Shown: positions 1 through 8,725 of the stretch, piece by piece
How the letters are laid out: the number at the start of each line of letters is the position of its first letter
How positions within the stretch are numbered: position 1 is the stretch's first letter
Assembly: GCA_031414415.1 (NCBI GenBank)
Contig: JANNVK010000006.1
Coordinates: 1-64,000 of the forward strand
DNA from: JANNVK01 sp031414415
GTDB lineage: Bacteria > Acidobacteriota > Blastocatellia > Pyrinomonadales > Pyrinomonadaceae
Length of the DNA stretch: 64,000 bases
Reading direction: 5' to 3'
Made by a program: the position numbers and the translations under genes
The notes under the pieces: generated by a model
Told to the model about the DNA's origin: nothing
The model's input: the letters and a program-made list of their open reading frames with translations, nothing else
Databases searched by the model: none

Positions 1-345
1 AAAATTCCCGATACGGATCATCATTCATATTTGGCTTTCAAGAGCGAAGGCGGCACTCGCAAACAAATCGGAGCGGTGACAATGGTCAAAGTTGACGGTA
101 AAGATGCGGTGATTATTTATGAAAACAAAGAAGGTTCGCCATATATCAAAGAAGTAAAAATGGATGGCGTGGCGGCTGATTTTCTGAAACAATTTTCGGG
201 CAAAGGACACGATGACAAACTCCAAATCGGACAAGATTTGAAGGCAAATGGCGTGGACGAAAAAACCGCGAAAGCAATTACCGAAGCAATCAAAGTTGAC
301 GTTTTGACGATGCAGGCACTTTATGGAAAAGCACATTCACACTAA
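1..345 (+). CDS. C-terminal part of an unidentified small protein (5' end outside window)
   Basis: The reading frame is open from base 1 to the TAA at 343-345, so the gene starts upstream of the window. A TTG at 31 is only an internal candidate start. The visible 114 residues are charged, have no membrane segment and end in a His-containing tail (KAHSH). I recognise no domain. The gene lies directly upstream of a heavy-metal efflux adaptor and overlaps it by 23 bases, so the two are probably co-transcribed and translationally coupled. A link to metal handling is inferred from that context and the His-rich end, not from homology. Confidence 0.6.
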   Translation, partial: KIPDTDHHSYLAFKSEGGTRKQIGAVTMVKVDGKDAVIIYENKEGSPYIKEVKMDGVAADFLKQFSGKGHDDKLQIGQDLKANGVDEKTAKAITEAIKVDVLTMQALYGKAHSH

Positions 346-2311
346 AACAGTTAGCAGTTGGCAGTTAGCAGTTAGCAGTAAAAATGTCCGCATTTTTGCG
401 TTGTTTTTACTGCTTACCGCTTACTGCTTACCGCTTACCGGCTTGGCTTCGGTGACGAATGCAGAACGAAATATCAATACGGACAGCGGAAAATATTATG
501 TTCGTGTGGTTCGTAGTCCGAGCGATCCACGAACTGGCGAAGCTGTCCGATTTATTTTGAGTTTGACAGAAAAAGTTGAAGGCGGTTTTTCGGCGAGTGG
601 CAATGCACCGCTCGAAAACGCGACAGTTACGGCAAATATCCAAAAACTTGATGGCTCGATTGTGGCGGAAAATATCGCGGTTAAAGCCGAAAAAGAAGGC
701 AAGTTTCAAGTTGATTATGCGTTTGCCCGAAGCGGCGATTTCAAGATTATTTTCAATGCCACAACTTCCGATAATCGAAATTTTACGGCGGATTTTCCGA
801 TAACGGTTGTTTCCGCACCGATAAATTGGCGGTTTTGGCTCGGCTTCGGATTGATTTCGCTTTTGACTTTTGGCGGAATTGCAATGAGTTTGAAACTGCT
901 CGGTCAAGATAAAATTTGGTCGCAAAAACTTCGAGTCGCAGTTTTACCGATTCTCGGATTTTTATTACTTTTTGCGATTAGTTCAACGGCTTTAGCCTAT
1001 TTTTCGCCGCCGCGAGAGACGCGAAATTTAGAAGTTTTGAGCTTAAAAACGCTCGATTCTCCGGCAGAAACGCCGATGTTCGACGCTTCAAATCTAATTA
1101 CGATTCCGAAAGAATCACAAATTTTATTCGGTATCAAAACGCAAGCGGTTGAAACGCGGAAAATTACGGGCGGTTTGAAAACTAACGGTATCGTCAAGGC
1201 TCGCCCCGATTCCGAAGCCGTAGTTTTTCCGCCGACAGCAGGTAAATTGACGCTGAAAGACGGCTTGACTATCGGCTCATTTGTTTCAAAAGGCGAGCAA
1301 CTCGGTTCAATTCAACAAGTTTTGGATACTTCGACGCAAGCTGAGTTAGAATCGCAACGGCTTGATGTTGAATCGAAAAAACAAGAGGTTCAAGCCCGCA
1401 ATATCGAACTTGAAACGCAACGGTTGAACTTAAAAAACAGTTTAGTTGAACTGCAATCTAAGCTGATTGAACAAAAGAATTTAGCTCAACAAGCAAGAAT
1501 TCGGCTTGAGCAAGCGAACCGCGAATTAACTCGTTCAAAAAACTTGTTAGAAGTTGGTGCGGCTTCAAAAAAACGGCTCGAGGAAGCTCAAACTGCGGTC
1601 AAATTAGCCGAACAAGAAGTTTTGTTAAGCGAACAACAGACGAAAAAAATCAATGAACAAGTCGGCGTTAATCAAACTTCGCAAAATCGTCTGAAAAATG
1701 TCAGTTTTTCGCCGACCAAAATCAATCAACCCAAAACGAACTTTCCGATTCTTGCCCCAATTACGGGAGCGATTCGAGAAATTAAATTCACGAGCGGTTC
1801 GCAAGTTGAATCGGGAAGTCAAATTATAAGTTTGGTAAATCTGACGACAATTTTACTCGAAGCCCAAGTATTTGAAGGCGATTTGGCGAAAATCCGCGAT
1901 TCAAACAAGGCGAGTTACACGGCGGCGACGCTTGATAATGAGGTTTATCAAATTAACGGCACAGATGGCGAAATTTTGAGCGTCGGGCAAACTGTCAACG
2001 CTGAAACTCGAACCGTGGCGGTCATTTACCAAGTCAAAAATCCTTTGGGCAGATTACGCGACGGAATGTTTGTCGAAATTACGGTCGATACGGGCAACAA
2101 TCAAGACGTTTTATCCGTTCCGAAAAATGCCGTTGTCACCGAGCAAGGCGAAACTTTTGTTTTTGTCTTCAACGGCGGTGAAACTTTCGAGAAACGCAAG
2201 ATTGCCGTCGGCTCGGAAGGCTTGGATTTTTACGAAATTAAAAGCGGACTCAAAAAAGATGAACGAGTTGTTACGGACGGAATTTATCAACTTCGCTCGG
2301 CAAAAATTTAA
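323..2311 (+). CDS. CusB-like RND efflux periplasmic adaptor with extra N-terminal domain and membrane segments
   Basis: Membrane-fusion subunit of a tripartite heavy-metal RND pump, linking the inner-membrane permease (CusA-like, at 4600) to an outer-membrane channel. The C-terminal half, about residues 260-662, has the adaptor order: first lipoyl half, a long Gln/Glu-rich coiled-coil hairpin (about 335-460), second lipoyl half, beta-barrel, and an ending of GLKKDERVVTDGIYQL type. Unlike ordinary adaptors, an exported beta-rich domain (about 55-163, FixH/Ig-like in appearance) and two hydrophobic segments (about 168-190 and 205-226) precede it. The apparent signal peptide (residues 24-42) is encoded by a short-repeat array, so the ATG at 323 is probable but not certain; a weak AGG lies just upstream. 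No outer-membrane channel gene is visible nearby. Confidence 0.88.
   Translation: MEKHIHTKTVSSWQLAVSSKNVRIFALFLLLTAYCLPLTGLASVTNAERNINTDSGKYYVRVVRSPSDPRTGEAVRFILSLTEKVEGGFSASGNAPLENATVTANIQKLDGSIVAENIAVKAEKEGKFQVDYAFARSGDFKIIFNATTSDNRNFTADFPITVVSAPINWRFWLGFGLISLLTFGGIAMSLKLLGQDKIWSQKLRVAVLPILGFLLLFAISSTALAYFSPPRETRNLEVLSLKTLDSPAETPMFDASNLITIPKESQILFGIKTQAVETRKITGGLKTNGIVKARPDSEAVVFPPTAGKLTLKDGLTIGSFVSKGEQLGSIQQVLDTSTQAELESQRLDVESKKQEVQARNIELETQRLNLKNSLVELQSKLIEQKNLAQQARIRLEQANRELTRSKNLLEVGAASKKRLEEAQTAVKLAEQEVLLSEQQTKKINEQVGVNQTSQNRLKNVSFSPTKINQPKTNFPILAPITGAIREIKFTSGSQVESGSQIISLVNLTTILLEAQVFEGDLAKIRDSNKASYTAATLDNEVYQINGTDGEILSVGQTVNAETRTVAVIYQVKNPLGRLRDGMFVEITVDTGNNQDVLSVPKNAVVTEQGETFVFVFNGGETFEKRKIAVGSEGLDFYEIKSGLKKDERVVTDGIYQLRSAKI
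345..440. repeat. Palindromic short-tandem-repeat array inside the adaptor gene
   Basis: The left arm repeats GCAGTTA/GCAGTTG units (about 347-380). The right arm repeats ACTGCTTACCGCTT units (about 404-438), roughly the reverse complement, so the arms can fold into a hairpin whose loop is around 381-403. The array starts at the stop codon of the preceding gene and is translated as the N-terminus of the adaptor, where the right arm supplies the hydrophobic residues LLLTAYCLPLTG. It is one of several arrays of this design in the window. Confidence 0.8.
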
Positions 2312-2377
2312 TAATAAGAGGGAAACTTAGCAACAAAATAACACAAGGGAATTTGAATATAGTTTAGGTCTTTATTT

Positions 2378-2601
2378 GGTTTTTAGCTGATGTAATCGGC
2401 GATAGCGTAAAGCCTGGCGTGAAGTTTTACGTAACGCCAGGTTATTGATAACAAAGAGTTTCAGCAATCGTAGATTGCGACAGAAAACGATAATGTGTGT
2501 TTCTGTCGCCCGTTTCACGGGCTTGCGACCTTTTTAACTTTTTTTGACCTAGTTCTCACGAACTAGGCTTTATGCTGACGCTATCTACGATAGCTAAAAC
2601 C
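2378..2601. repeat. Multi-hairpin intergenic element, copy 1
   Basis: About 224 bp bounded by inverted ends (GGTTTTTAGCT at the left, AGCTAAAACC at the right). Inside are successive hairpins, including GCCTGGCG/CGCCAGG, GCCCGTTTCACGGGC and CCTAGTTC/GAACTAGG. Copies occur at 8447-8669 (nearly the same layout) and 4073-4211 (shorter). No ORF is conserved between copies. It resembles a non-autonomous mobile element or structured RNA. The flanks at 2312-2377 and 2602-2709 hold nothing I recognise beyond a presumed promoter for the next gene. Confidence 0.8.
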
Positions 2602-2709
2602 GAAACTTAAGATTGAAATGAATTACTTTATTTGAGTTTTATTACAAACATTTGAAGACTTCTCCAATAAAGATGTCGAATAATCTCAAATTTATATTAA
2701 GAGAAAATT

Positions 2710-3933
2710 ATGAAAATTATTTTAGCAATTACAATATTTACGTTGCTTTTATTGACGTTCGCGTGTAACCAAACGGAAACGAATCAAAACAGCGGACGCA
2801 ATATGAATTCGATGAATGTTAATTCCACGAATTCAACCATTGAAGCAAAATCGGCAAAATTCAAAGCTGAATTTAAGACTAATCCGACCGAAGTAAAAGC
2901 GGGCGAACAAACCGAATTTTCGTTCACGGTCAAAAATGAGAAGGGCGAAATTGTCAAAGATTTGCCGCTTGCTCACGAAAAACCGATGCACTTATTGGTT
3001 GTTTCGGATGATTTAGCGGAGTTTTACCACATTCACCCGGAACTGCAAGCCGATGGTGCATACAAAATTCCTTTCAAATTTACGAATGGCGGGAATTTCA
3101 AACTTTACGCCGATTATACGCCCAAAGATTCGACGCAAATTGTTGAAAATTACAGTTTAAAGGTTTCGGGAAATGAACGGGCAAAAGTTGAACTGAAAGT
3201 TGATGAAAAATCGGAAAAAACGGTTGACGGAATTAAGGTAATGATGAAGCCCGACGCTGAATTGATCGCCGGAAAAGAGTTGATGCTCAATTTCACAGTT
3301 TTTGATGAAAAGACAAATAAACCAATCACCGATTTAGAAAAATATCTCGGCGAATATGCTCATTTTGTCATCATCAGCCAAGATTTGAAACAGTTTGTCC
3401 ACGCTCATCCGATGTCGAAAATGGGCGACACAAAGGAAAAAGTTGACGAAAGCAAACCGCATTCGCACGATGATAAAGTCGAGATGAAAGATATGAAAAT
3501 GGCGAACCCGTCGGAAGTTTCGGCACACACTTCGTTTCCGCAAAGTGGTCTTTTCAAGGTTTTTGCCCAATTCCAACGTGGCGGAAAAATTATCACCGTT
3601 CCGTTTGTCGTGAACGTCAAAGAAGGCGACAAAAAAACGGTTCAAGCAGTTGAAAATGTGAATTTTCCAAGCGATGCGAAAAAAGTTATCGTCAGCAAAA
3701 ATGGCTATGAACCGAGCGAAGTTTCGTTCAAAAAAGGTGAGCCGATGAAAATTTCTTTCTATCGGACAGATGCCGAAAACTGTGGTGACGAAGTAGTTTT
3801 TAAGGATTTAAATATCACGAAAAAACTGCCCGTCGGCGAAGTTGTCACAATCGAATTAAAAGATTTGAAAAGCAACGAAATTTCGTTTGCCTGTGGAATG
3901 AATATGTTGAAAGGAAAGGTTTTAAGCAGGTAA
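2710..3933 (+). CDS. Lipoprotein with two His-containing repeats and a C-terminal cupredoxin domain
   Basis: A 407-residue lipoprotein with lipobox LTFAC (Cys19) and an Asn-rich linker. Two related regions carry His clusters, MHLLVVSDDLAEFYHIHPEL near residues 98-117 and HFVIISQDLKQFVHAHP near 218-234, which look like metal-binding repeats. A His-rich linker follows. The C-terminal 85 residues are a cupredoxin domain whose NCG...FACGMNM residues closely match the stand-alone cupredoxin at 4240. A periplasmic copper-binding or delivery role is inferred from those motifs and the adjacent Cus-like pump. The exact family is not recognised. Confidence 0.85.
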   Translation: MKIILAITIFTLLLLTFACNQTETNQNSGRNMNSMNVNSTNSTIEAKSAKFKAEFKTNPTEVKAGEQTEFSFTVKNEKGEIVKDLPLAHEKPMHLLVVSDDLAEFYHIHPELQADGAYKIPFKFTNGGNFKLYADYTPKDSTQIVENYSLKVSGNERAKVELKVDEKSEKTVDGIKVMMKPDAELIAGKELMLNFTVFDEKTNKPITDLEKYLGEYAHFVIISQDLKQFVHAHPMSKMGDTKEKVDESKPHSHDDKVEMKDMKMANPSEVSAHTSFPQSGLFKVFAQFQRGGKIITVPFVVNVKEGDKKTVQAVENVNFPSDAKKVIVSKNGYEPSEVSFKKGEPMKISFYRTDAENCGDEVVFKDLNITKKLPVGEVVTIELKDLKSNEISFACGMNMLKGKVLSR

Positions 3934-4072
3934 TGATAAATTGTGAATGATGAATGATGAATTAAAATCTTTTAACTCAATAGTTTAGACATTTCCAAAT
4001 GTCGGAAAACTTCTGCTGACCTGCTTAGTAAATTAATTCTTGTTTGTCAGATTGAGATAATTGACAGATTTT

Positions 4073-4211
4073 GGTTTTTAGCTCGTGATAACGAGCGATA
4101 GCATAAAGCCCCGTGCGTAAGCACGGGGTGTTAATACCAAAAATATCAAAGCTCTCGAAGAGAGCGACAGACCTTAATTTTCAGCGACTGTCGCCCGTTA
4201 CACGGGCTAAA
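4073..4211. repeat. Multi-hairpin intergenic element, copy 2 (short form)
   Basis: It shares the left end (GGTTTTTAGCT), the GATAGCATAAAGCC linker and the hairpin CGCCCG...CGGGC with the copies at 2378 and 8447, but the inner hairpins differ in sequence: GCTCGTGATAACGAGC, CCCCGTGCGTAAGCACGGGG and GCTCTCGAAGAGAGC. Stem sequences vary while pairing is kept, as expected for a structure under selection or a spreading hairpin family. Just before it, at about 3942-3962, is a short GATGAAT tandem run. The rest of 3934-4239 holds only the ribosome-binding site of the next gene. Confidence 0.7.
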
Positions 4212-4239
4212 TCAAAGTAGAACTAAATAAGGAGAAAAT

Positions 4240-4584
4240 ATGAAAACAATTATTAGTGGAATGTTAATGTTGGTGATGGCTTTTGCAGCCTTCACTACGG
4301 TTGAGGCAAAGTCTTTTAAGACCAAAACCATCAAGGTGACAATTAGCGGAAAAGGCTACACGCCCGGCACAATTAAAATTAAAAAAGGTCAGAAAATCCG
4401 ACTTTTGCTGACGCGAACCGATGAAAAAAATTGCGGTAGCGAAATAGTTTTTTCATCGCTTAATATCAGAAAAACTTTGCCACTCGGCAAGACCGTAACG
4501 GTAATTTTTACCCCGCAAGAAGCCGGCGAAATTAGTTTTACCTGCGGAATGGGAATGATGAAAGGGAAAATTGTCGTGCAGTAA
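4240..4584 (+). CDS. Secreted cupredoxin-domain copper-binding protein
   Basis: A 114-residue exported protein with signal peptide (residues 1-23, cleavage near VEA-KS) and one compact cupredoxin domain. The presumed copper ligands lie in NCGSEIVF and FTCGMGMMKG (Cys plus Met). The translation start is supported by AAGGAGA just upstream of the ATG. The domain is near-identical in plan to the C-terminus of the lipoprotein at 2710, which suggests duplication with one copy fused and one free. It sits 15 bp before the CusA-like pump. A small periplasmic copper shuttle to or from the pump is inferred. Confidence 0.85.
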   Translation: MKTIISGMLMLVMAFAAFTTVEAKSFKTKTIKVTISGKGYTPGTIKIKKGQKIRLLLTRTDEKNCGSEIVFSSLNIRKTLPLGKTVTVIFTPQEAGEISFTCGMGMMKGKIVVQ

Positions 4585-4599
4585 AAGTAAGGCAAAATA

Positions 4600-7500
4600 A
4601 TGAACGCAATAATTAAATGGGCATTACAAAATCGGTTGATTGTCTTGGCAATCTCTGCTCTGCTGGTCGCGTGGGGCGGATATGTTGCTTACAATTTGCC
4701 GGTTGATGTTTTCCCGGACCTCAATAAACCGACAATTACGATTTTGACTGAAGCGGATGGGCTTGCTCCCGAAGAAGTTGAAACGCAGGTTTCGTTTCCG
4801 ATTGAAGTTGTAATGAACGGACTGCCGGGCGTTGAACGAGTGCGTTCGCAAAGCGGCATCGGGCTTTCGATTGTTTATGTCGAATTTGGTTGGGGAACGG
4901 ATATTTATCGCAATCGCCAACTGGTTGCTGAAAAAATCAGCGAAGCCCGCGAACAACTTCCGCCCGGCACATCGCCTTTTCTCGCTCCGATTTCGTCAAT
5001 TATGGGCGAAATTATGCTGCTTTCCGTGACCTCAAAATACGGCAAAACTAATCCGTTAGATGTGCGGACGCTTGCCGATTGGACGATTCGCCCGCGACTT
5101 TTGACGATTGCCGGAGTTTCGCAAGTTATTCCGATTGGCGGCGGTGTCAAACAATATCAAGCATTGGTTTCACCCGCCAAATTAAAGCAATTCAGCGTGA
5201 CGATTGAGGAAGTTTCCGCCGCTTTAGAAAAATCTAATGTTAATTCGACGGGCGGTTTTGTTGATGCCAATTCGCAAGAATATTTAGTCAGAAATTTAGG
5301 CAGATTTTATTCGATTGATGAAGTAAAACAGACCGTTGTGGCTTATCGAAACAACACGCCGATTAAACTCGGAGATGTTGCCGATATTCAATTTGGAGCG
5401 AGAATCAAACGCGGCGAAGCAGGTTCAAATGGAATGCCTGCCGTGATTCTTTCGGTTCAGAAACAACCGGGTGCCGATACGATTGATTTGACCGAAAAGG
5501 TTGATACCGCCATCAAAGAATTGCAAGCGACTTTGCCGCCCGATATTGAAATTAACACCAAACTTTTTCGCCAATCAAATTTTATCAAAGCCTCAATAAA
5601 CAACGTGGTTGAAGCCTTAATTGAAGGTTCGATTTTGGTGATGATTGTGCTGTTTTTGTTTCTGCTCAATTTTAGGACAACTGCGATTACTTTAACCGCG
5701 ATTCCGCTGTCGTTTGTGGTTACTTTTTTGATTTTTTATGCGTTTGGAATTTCGGTCAATACGATGACGCTTGGCGGTTTGGCGGTGGCGATTGGCGAAT
5801 TGGTTGATGATGCGATTGTTGATGTTGAAAATGTTTTTCGCCGTTTGCGAGAAAATCGTCGTTTAGAAAATCCGCAGCCGAATTTGAAAGTTATTTATCT
5901 GGCTTCATTAGAAATTCGCTCGTCGATTGTTTATGCAACTATCATTGTGGCACTTGTGTTTCTGCCGCTTTTTATGCTTTCGGGAGTCGAAGGCAAATTG
6001 CTCGCACCGCTCGGAATAGCTTACATCACCGCACTTATTTCGTCACTTTTTGTCAGTTTAACGGTTACGCCGGTTTTGGCTTCGTATCTGTTGCCGAAGA
6101 TGAAAGCGATGCACGAAGATAAAGACGGTTTTATCGTGCGTTGGCTCAAAAATATTGACAGTAAATTGTTGCATTGGACTTTGCGGCATCCGAATAAAGT
6201 TATTATCGGAGCAATAATTTTGTTTGTTCTGACGATGGCGACTTTGCCCTTTGTCGGCACATCTTTTTTGCCTGAGTTTAATGAAGGAACTTTGACAATA
6301 AATGTGCAGGCTGAACCCGGAACATCGCTTGCCGAATCAAACCGCATCGGCACTATTGCCGAAAAACTGCTTTTGCAAGTTCCCGAAGTCGCTTCAACCG
6401 GCAGACGCACCGGACGAGCCGAACTCGACGAACACGCGGAAGGCGTTCATTACACCGAAATTGATGTTGATTTGAAAGAATCAAGCAGAACTCGTGAAGA
6501 AATTTTAGCCGATATTCGAGACAAATTAGCGGTCATTCAAGGCGTTAATGTGAATGTCGGACAACCGATTTCGCATCGACTCGACCATTTGCAATCGGGC
6601 GTTCGTTCGCAAATTGCGGTCAAACTTTTTGGCGAAGATTTGAGCGTTTTGCGTGGCAAAGCCGAAGAAATTCGCAATGTGATGAACACCGTCGAAGGTG
6701 CAGCCGATGTCCAAATTGAACGCCAAGTGCTGATTCCGCAAGTTCGATTTAATGTGGATCGTGAAAAAGCGGCTCGTTACGGCTTGCAACCGGGCGAAAT
6801 AACCGAAACTCTGGAAACGGCTTTGAACGGGCGAAAAGTTACCGAAGCGATAGACGGAGCCAGGCGTTATGATGTAATTGTCCGCTTTGATGACGAATCA
6901 CGCAGCAGTTTGGACGCTCTCAAAAATGTCACGATTGACACGCCAAACGGAACGCAGATTCCTGTTTCTGCCGTGGCAACCATCGAAATATTACCCGGAC
7001 CAAACCAAATTTTACGCGAAAACACCAAACGCCGAATCGTCATTTCTGCCAATACGGGCGGACGCGATTTAGGCTCGGTGGTCGGCGATATGCAACAGCG
7101 AATTGCCGCCCAAGTTACTTTGCCACAAGGATATTTTGTCGAATTCGGCGGACAATTTCAGGCAACAAAAGAAGCGACACGGACACTTTCGCTGCTGACA
7201 ATTTTTTCGCTGATTGCCATCTTTTTCTTGTTAATAAAAGCTTTGGGCGATTGGCGTTCCGCGTTGCAAGTGATGTTAAATATTCCGCTTGCCTTAATCG
7301 GTGCGGTAATTGCGTTGCTTTTGAGCGGCGGAGTTTTTTCGATTGCAACAATGGTTGGGTTTATCTCGCTGGTCGGCATTACTTCGCGGAACGGAATTAT
7401 GATGATCTCGCATTATCTGCATTTGATGAAAGAAGAAGGCGAAGATTTTACTGAGGAAATGATTATTCGCGGTAGTTTGGAGCGACTCGTTCCGGTCGTG

Positions 7501-7737
7501 ATGACAGCCCTGACAGCCGGACTTTCGCTCTTGCCATTAGTTATTGCGGCAGACGCTCCGGGCAAAGAAATCTTGCATCCGCTTGCCGTTGTTGTGCTTG
7601 GCGGAATTTTGACTTCAACTTTACTTGACCAAATTGTCACACCGGCGGTTTTTTATAAATTCGGCAAACCTACTGCGGATAAAATTATTAACGAGCGAGA
7701 AAGAAATTTAACCGAAAAAAATGAATGGAGCGATTAG
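4600..7737 (+). CDS. CusA/CzcA-family heavy-metal RND efflux permease
   Basis: Inner-membrane proton-driven pump of the HME-RND family. At 1045 residues it has the normal full length. It has the usual two-fold layout: TM1 (about 14-32), a large periplasmic loop, a TM2-6 cluster (about 340-500), a second loop and TM8-12. The TM4 region reads GGLAVAIGELVDDAIVDVEN, carrying the acidic proton-relay residues of this family. The substrate is probably Cu/Ag, given the adjacent cupredoxins, but Zn/Co/Ni cannot be excluded from sequence alone. It is paired with the adaptor at 323. Confidence 0.95.
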   Translation: MNAIIKWALQNRLIVLAISALLVAWGGYVAYNLPVDVFPDLNKPTITILTEADGLAPEEVETQVSFPIEVVMNGLPGVERVRSQSGIGLSIVYVEFGWGTDIYRNRQLVAEKISEAREQLPPGTSPFLAPISSIMGEIMLLSVTSKYGKTNPLDVRTLADWTIRPRLLTIAGVSQVIPIGGGVKQYQALVSPAKLKQFSVTIEEVSAALEKSNVNSTGGFVDANSQEYLVRNLGRFYSIDEVKQTVVAYRNNTPIKLGDVADIQFGARIKRGEAGSNGMPAVILSVQKQPGADTIDLTEKVDTAIKELQATLPPDIEINTKLFRQSNFIKASINNVVEALIEGSILVMIVLFLFLLNFRTTAITLTAIPLSFVVTFLIFYAFGISVNTMTLGGLAVAIGELVDDAIVDVENVFRRLRENRRLENPQPNLKVIYLASLEIRSSIVYATIIVALVFLPLFMLSGVEGKLLAPLGIAYITALISSLFVSLTVTPVLASYLLPKMKAMHEDKDGFIVRWLKNIDSKLLHWTLRHPNKVIIGAIILFVLTMATLPFVGTSFLPEFNEGTLTINVQAEPGTSLAESNRIGTIAEKLLLQVPEVASTGRRTGRAELDEHAEGVHYTEIDVDLKESSRTREEILADIRDKLAVIQGVNVNVGQPISHRLDHLQSGVRSQIAVKLFGEDLSVLRGKAEEIRNVMNTVEGAADVQIERQVLIPQVRFNVDREKAARYGLQPGEITETLETALNGRKVTEAIDGARRYDVIVRFDDESRSSLDALKNVTIDTPNGTQIPVSAVATIEILPGPNQILRENTKRRIVISANTGGRDLGSVVGDMQQRIAAQVTLPQGYFVEFGGQFQATKEATRTLSLLTIFSLIAIFFLLIKALGDWRSALQVMLNIPLALIGAVIALLLSGGVFSIATMVGFISLVGITSRNGIMMISHYLHLMKEEGEDFTEEMIIRGSLERLVPVVMTALTAGLSLLPLVIAADAPGKEILHPLAVVVLGGILTSTLLDQIVTPAVFYKFGKPTADKIINERERNLTEKNEWSD

Positions 7738-7770
7738 AATTTGAGCCAACCATCCAAAAAAGGAGACATT

Positions 7771-7916
7771 ATGAAAAAATTACCTTTACTTTTTAAGCTA
7801 ACATTATTAGCCGCAACATTTTCAAACGCTCAAGATTTGGGTAAAGTTTAATTGATGGGCAAAAGCAAATTGGTGCATCGTTGCCGAATTATTTAGTCAA
7901 AGCAACTTTTAAGTAG
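7771..7916 (+). pseudogene. Remnant of a small secreted protein gene
   Basis: A good ribosome-binding site (AAAAAAGGAGACATT) precedes an ATG that opens a 26-codon reading frame encoding a signal peptide ending SNAQDLGKV, closed by TAA at 7849-7851. A second fragment in another frame, DGQKQIGASLPNYLVKATFK, ends at TAG 7914-7916. The pattern fits a secreted protein gene that lost its middle and was frameshifted. The alternative is a real 26-residue peptide gene. No family is recognised. Confidence 0.4.
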
Positions 7917-7927
7917 AAATAAAAGAA

Positions 7928-8374
7928 ATGGAAAAATCGACAAAAATAAACGAATATCTGCTTTATTCAGCTTGGTTTATCGCTCTCGTGTCAATGGTCG
8001 GCAGTCTGTTTTTCAGCGAGGTGATGGATTTGGCACCGTGCGTTTTGTGTTGGTATCAGCGAATTGCGATGTATCCACTCGTTTTGATTATCGGAATCGG
8101 GATTATTAACCACGATGGAAACGTCAAAAAATACGCTCTACCTTTGTCTTTAATCGGGTTAGTAATTGCGGTTTATCATAATTTGCTTTATTACGGACTG
8201 ATTGCGGACAGCATAATTCCTTGCAAAGAAGGCGTTTCTTGCACTTCGCGGCAAATCGAATGGCTCGGATTTATCACGATTCCGTTGATGGCGTTGACGG
8301 CTTTTGTGGCGATAACATTGTGTTTAATGTTTTATAAATCGAAAGAAATTAAAACATTTAACCGCCAAGATTAG
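7928..8374 (+). CDS. DsbB/BdbC-family disulfide bond formation protein
   Basis: A small four-helix inner-membrane oxidoreductase, 148 residues, that reoxidises a DsbA-like partner by passing electrons to quinone. The first active pair is CVLC (residues 38-41) after TM1. The second periplasmic pair is in IPCKEGVSC. Helices are at about 11-30, 43-62, 69-88 and 112-137. The partner is presumably the thioredoxin-fold protein at 8726. Position within the metal island suggests a role in folding or redox protection of Cys-containing periplasmic copper proteins (inference). Confidence 0.92.
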   Translation: MEKSTKINEYLLYSAWFIALVSMVGSLFFSEVMDLAPCVLCWYQRIAMYPLVLIIGIGIINHDGNVKKYALPLSLIGLVIAVYHNLLYYGLIADSIIPCKEGVSCTSRQIEWLGFITIPLMALTAFVAITLCLMFYKSKEIKTFNRQD

Positions 8375-8446
8375 GAGAACGCCAAGAATGATAAGGAATT
8401 AAATAAAGGTATCCATTTGGGATTAAACACTTGAAACTTGTATTTA

Positions 8447-8669
8447 GATTTTAGCCGATGGAATCGGCGACGGCATAAAGCCTAGCGTGAAGTTTTACGG
8501 AACGCTAGGTTATTGATAACAAAGAGTTTCAAGCTATCGTAGATTGCGACAGAAAACATCATCTTTGTTTCCGTCGCCCGTTTTCACGGGCTTTGCGTTG
8601 TGGTTGGAATTTATACCTAGCTCTCACGAGCTAGGCTTTACGCCATCACTATCGACGATAGCTAAAACC
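8447..8669. repeat. Multi-hairpin intergenic element, copy 3
   Basis: About 223 bp, the same arrangement as the element at 2378: left end TTTTAGC, hairpins GCCGATGGAATCGGC, GCCTAGCG/CGCTAGG, GCCCGTTTTCACGGGC and CCTAGCTC/GAGCTAGG, and right end GCTAAAACC. Compensatory changes are visible: the CCTGGCG stem of copy 1 is CCTAGCG here with the partner strand changed to match. Upstream, at about 8357-8390, is a fragment of the CCGCCAAG repeat also found at 40117. Confidence 0.8.
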
Positions 8670-8725
8670 AGAACTTTAGTTAGAAATAGCTAACTTTATT
8701 TGAACTCTGTTACTTATTAATTTTT

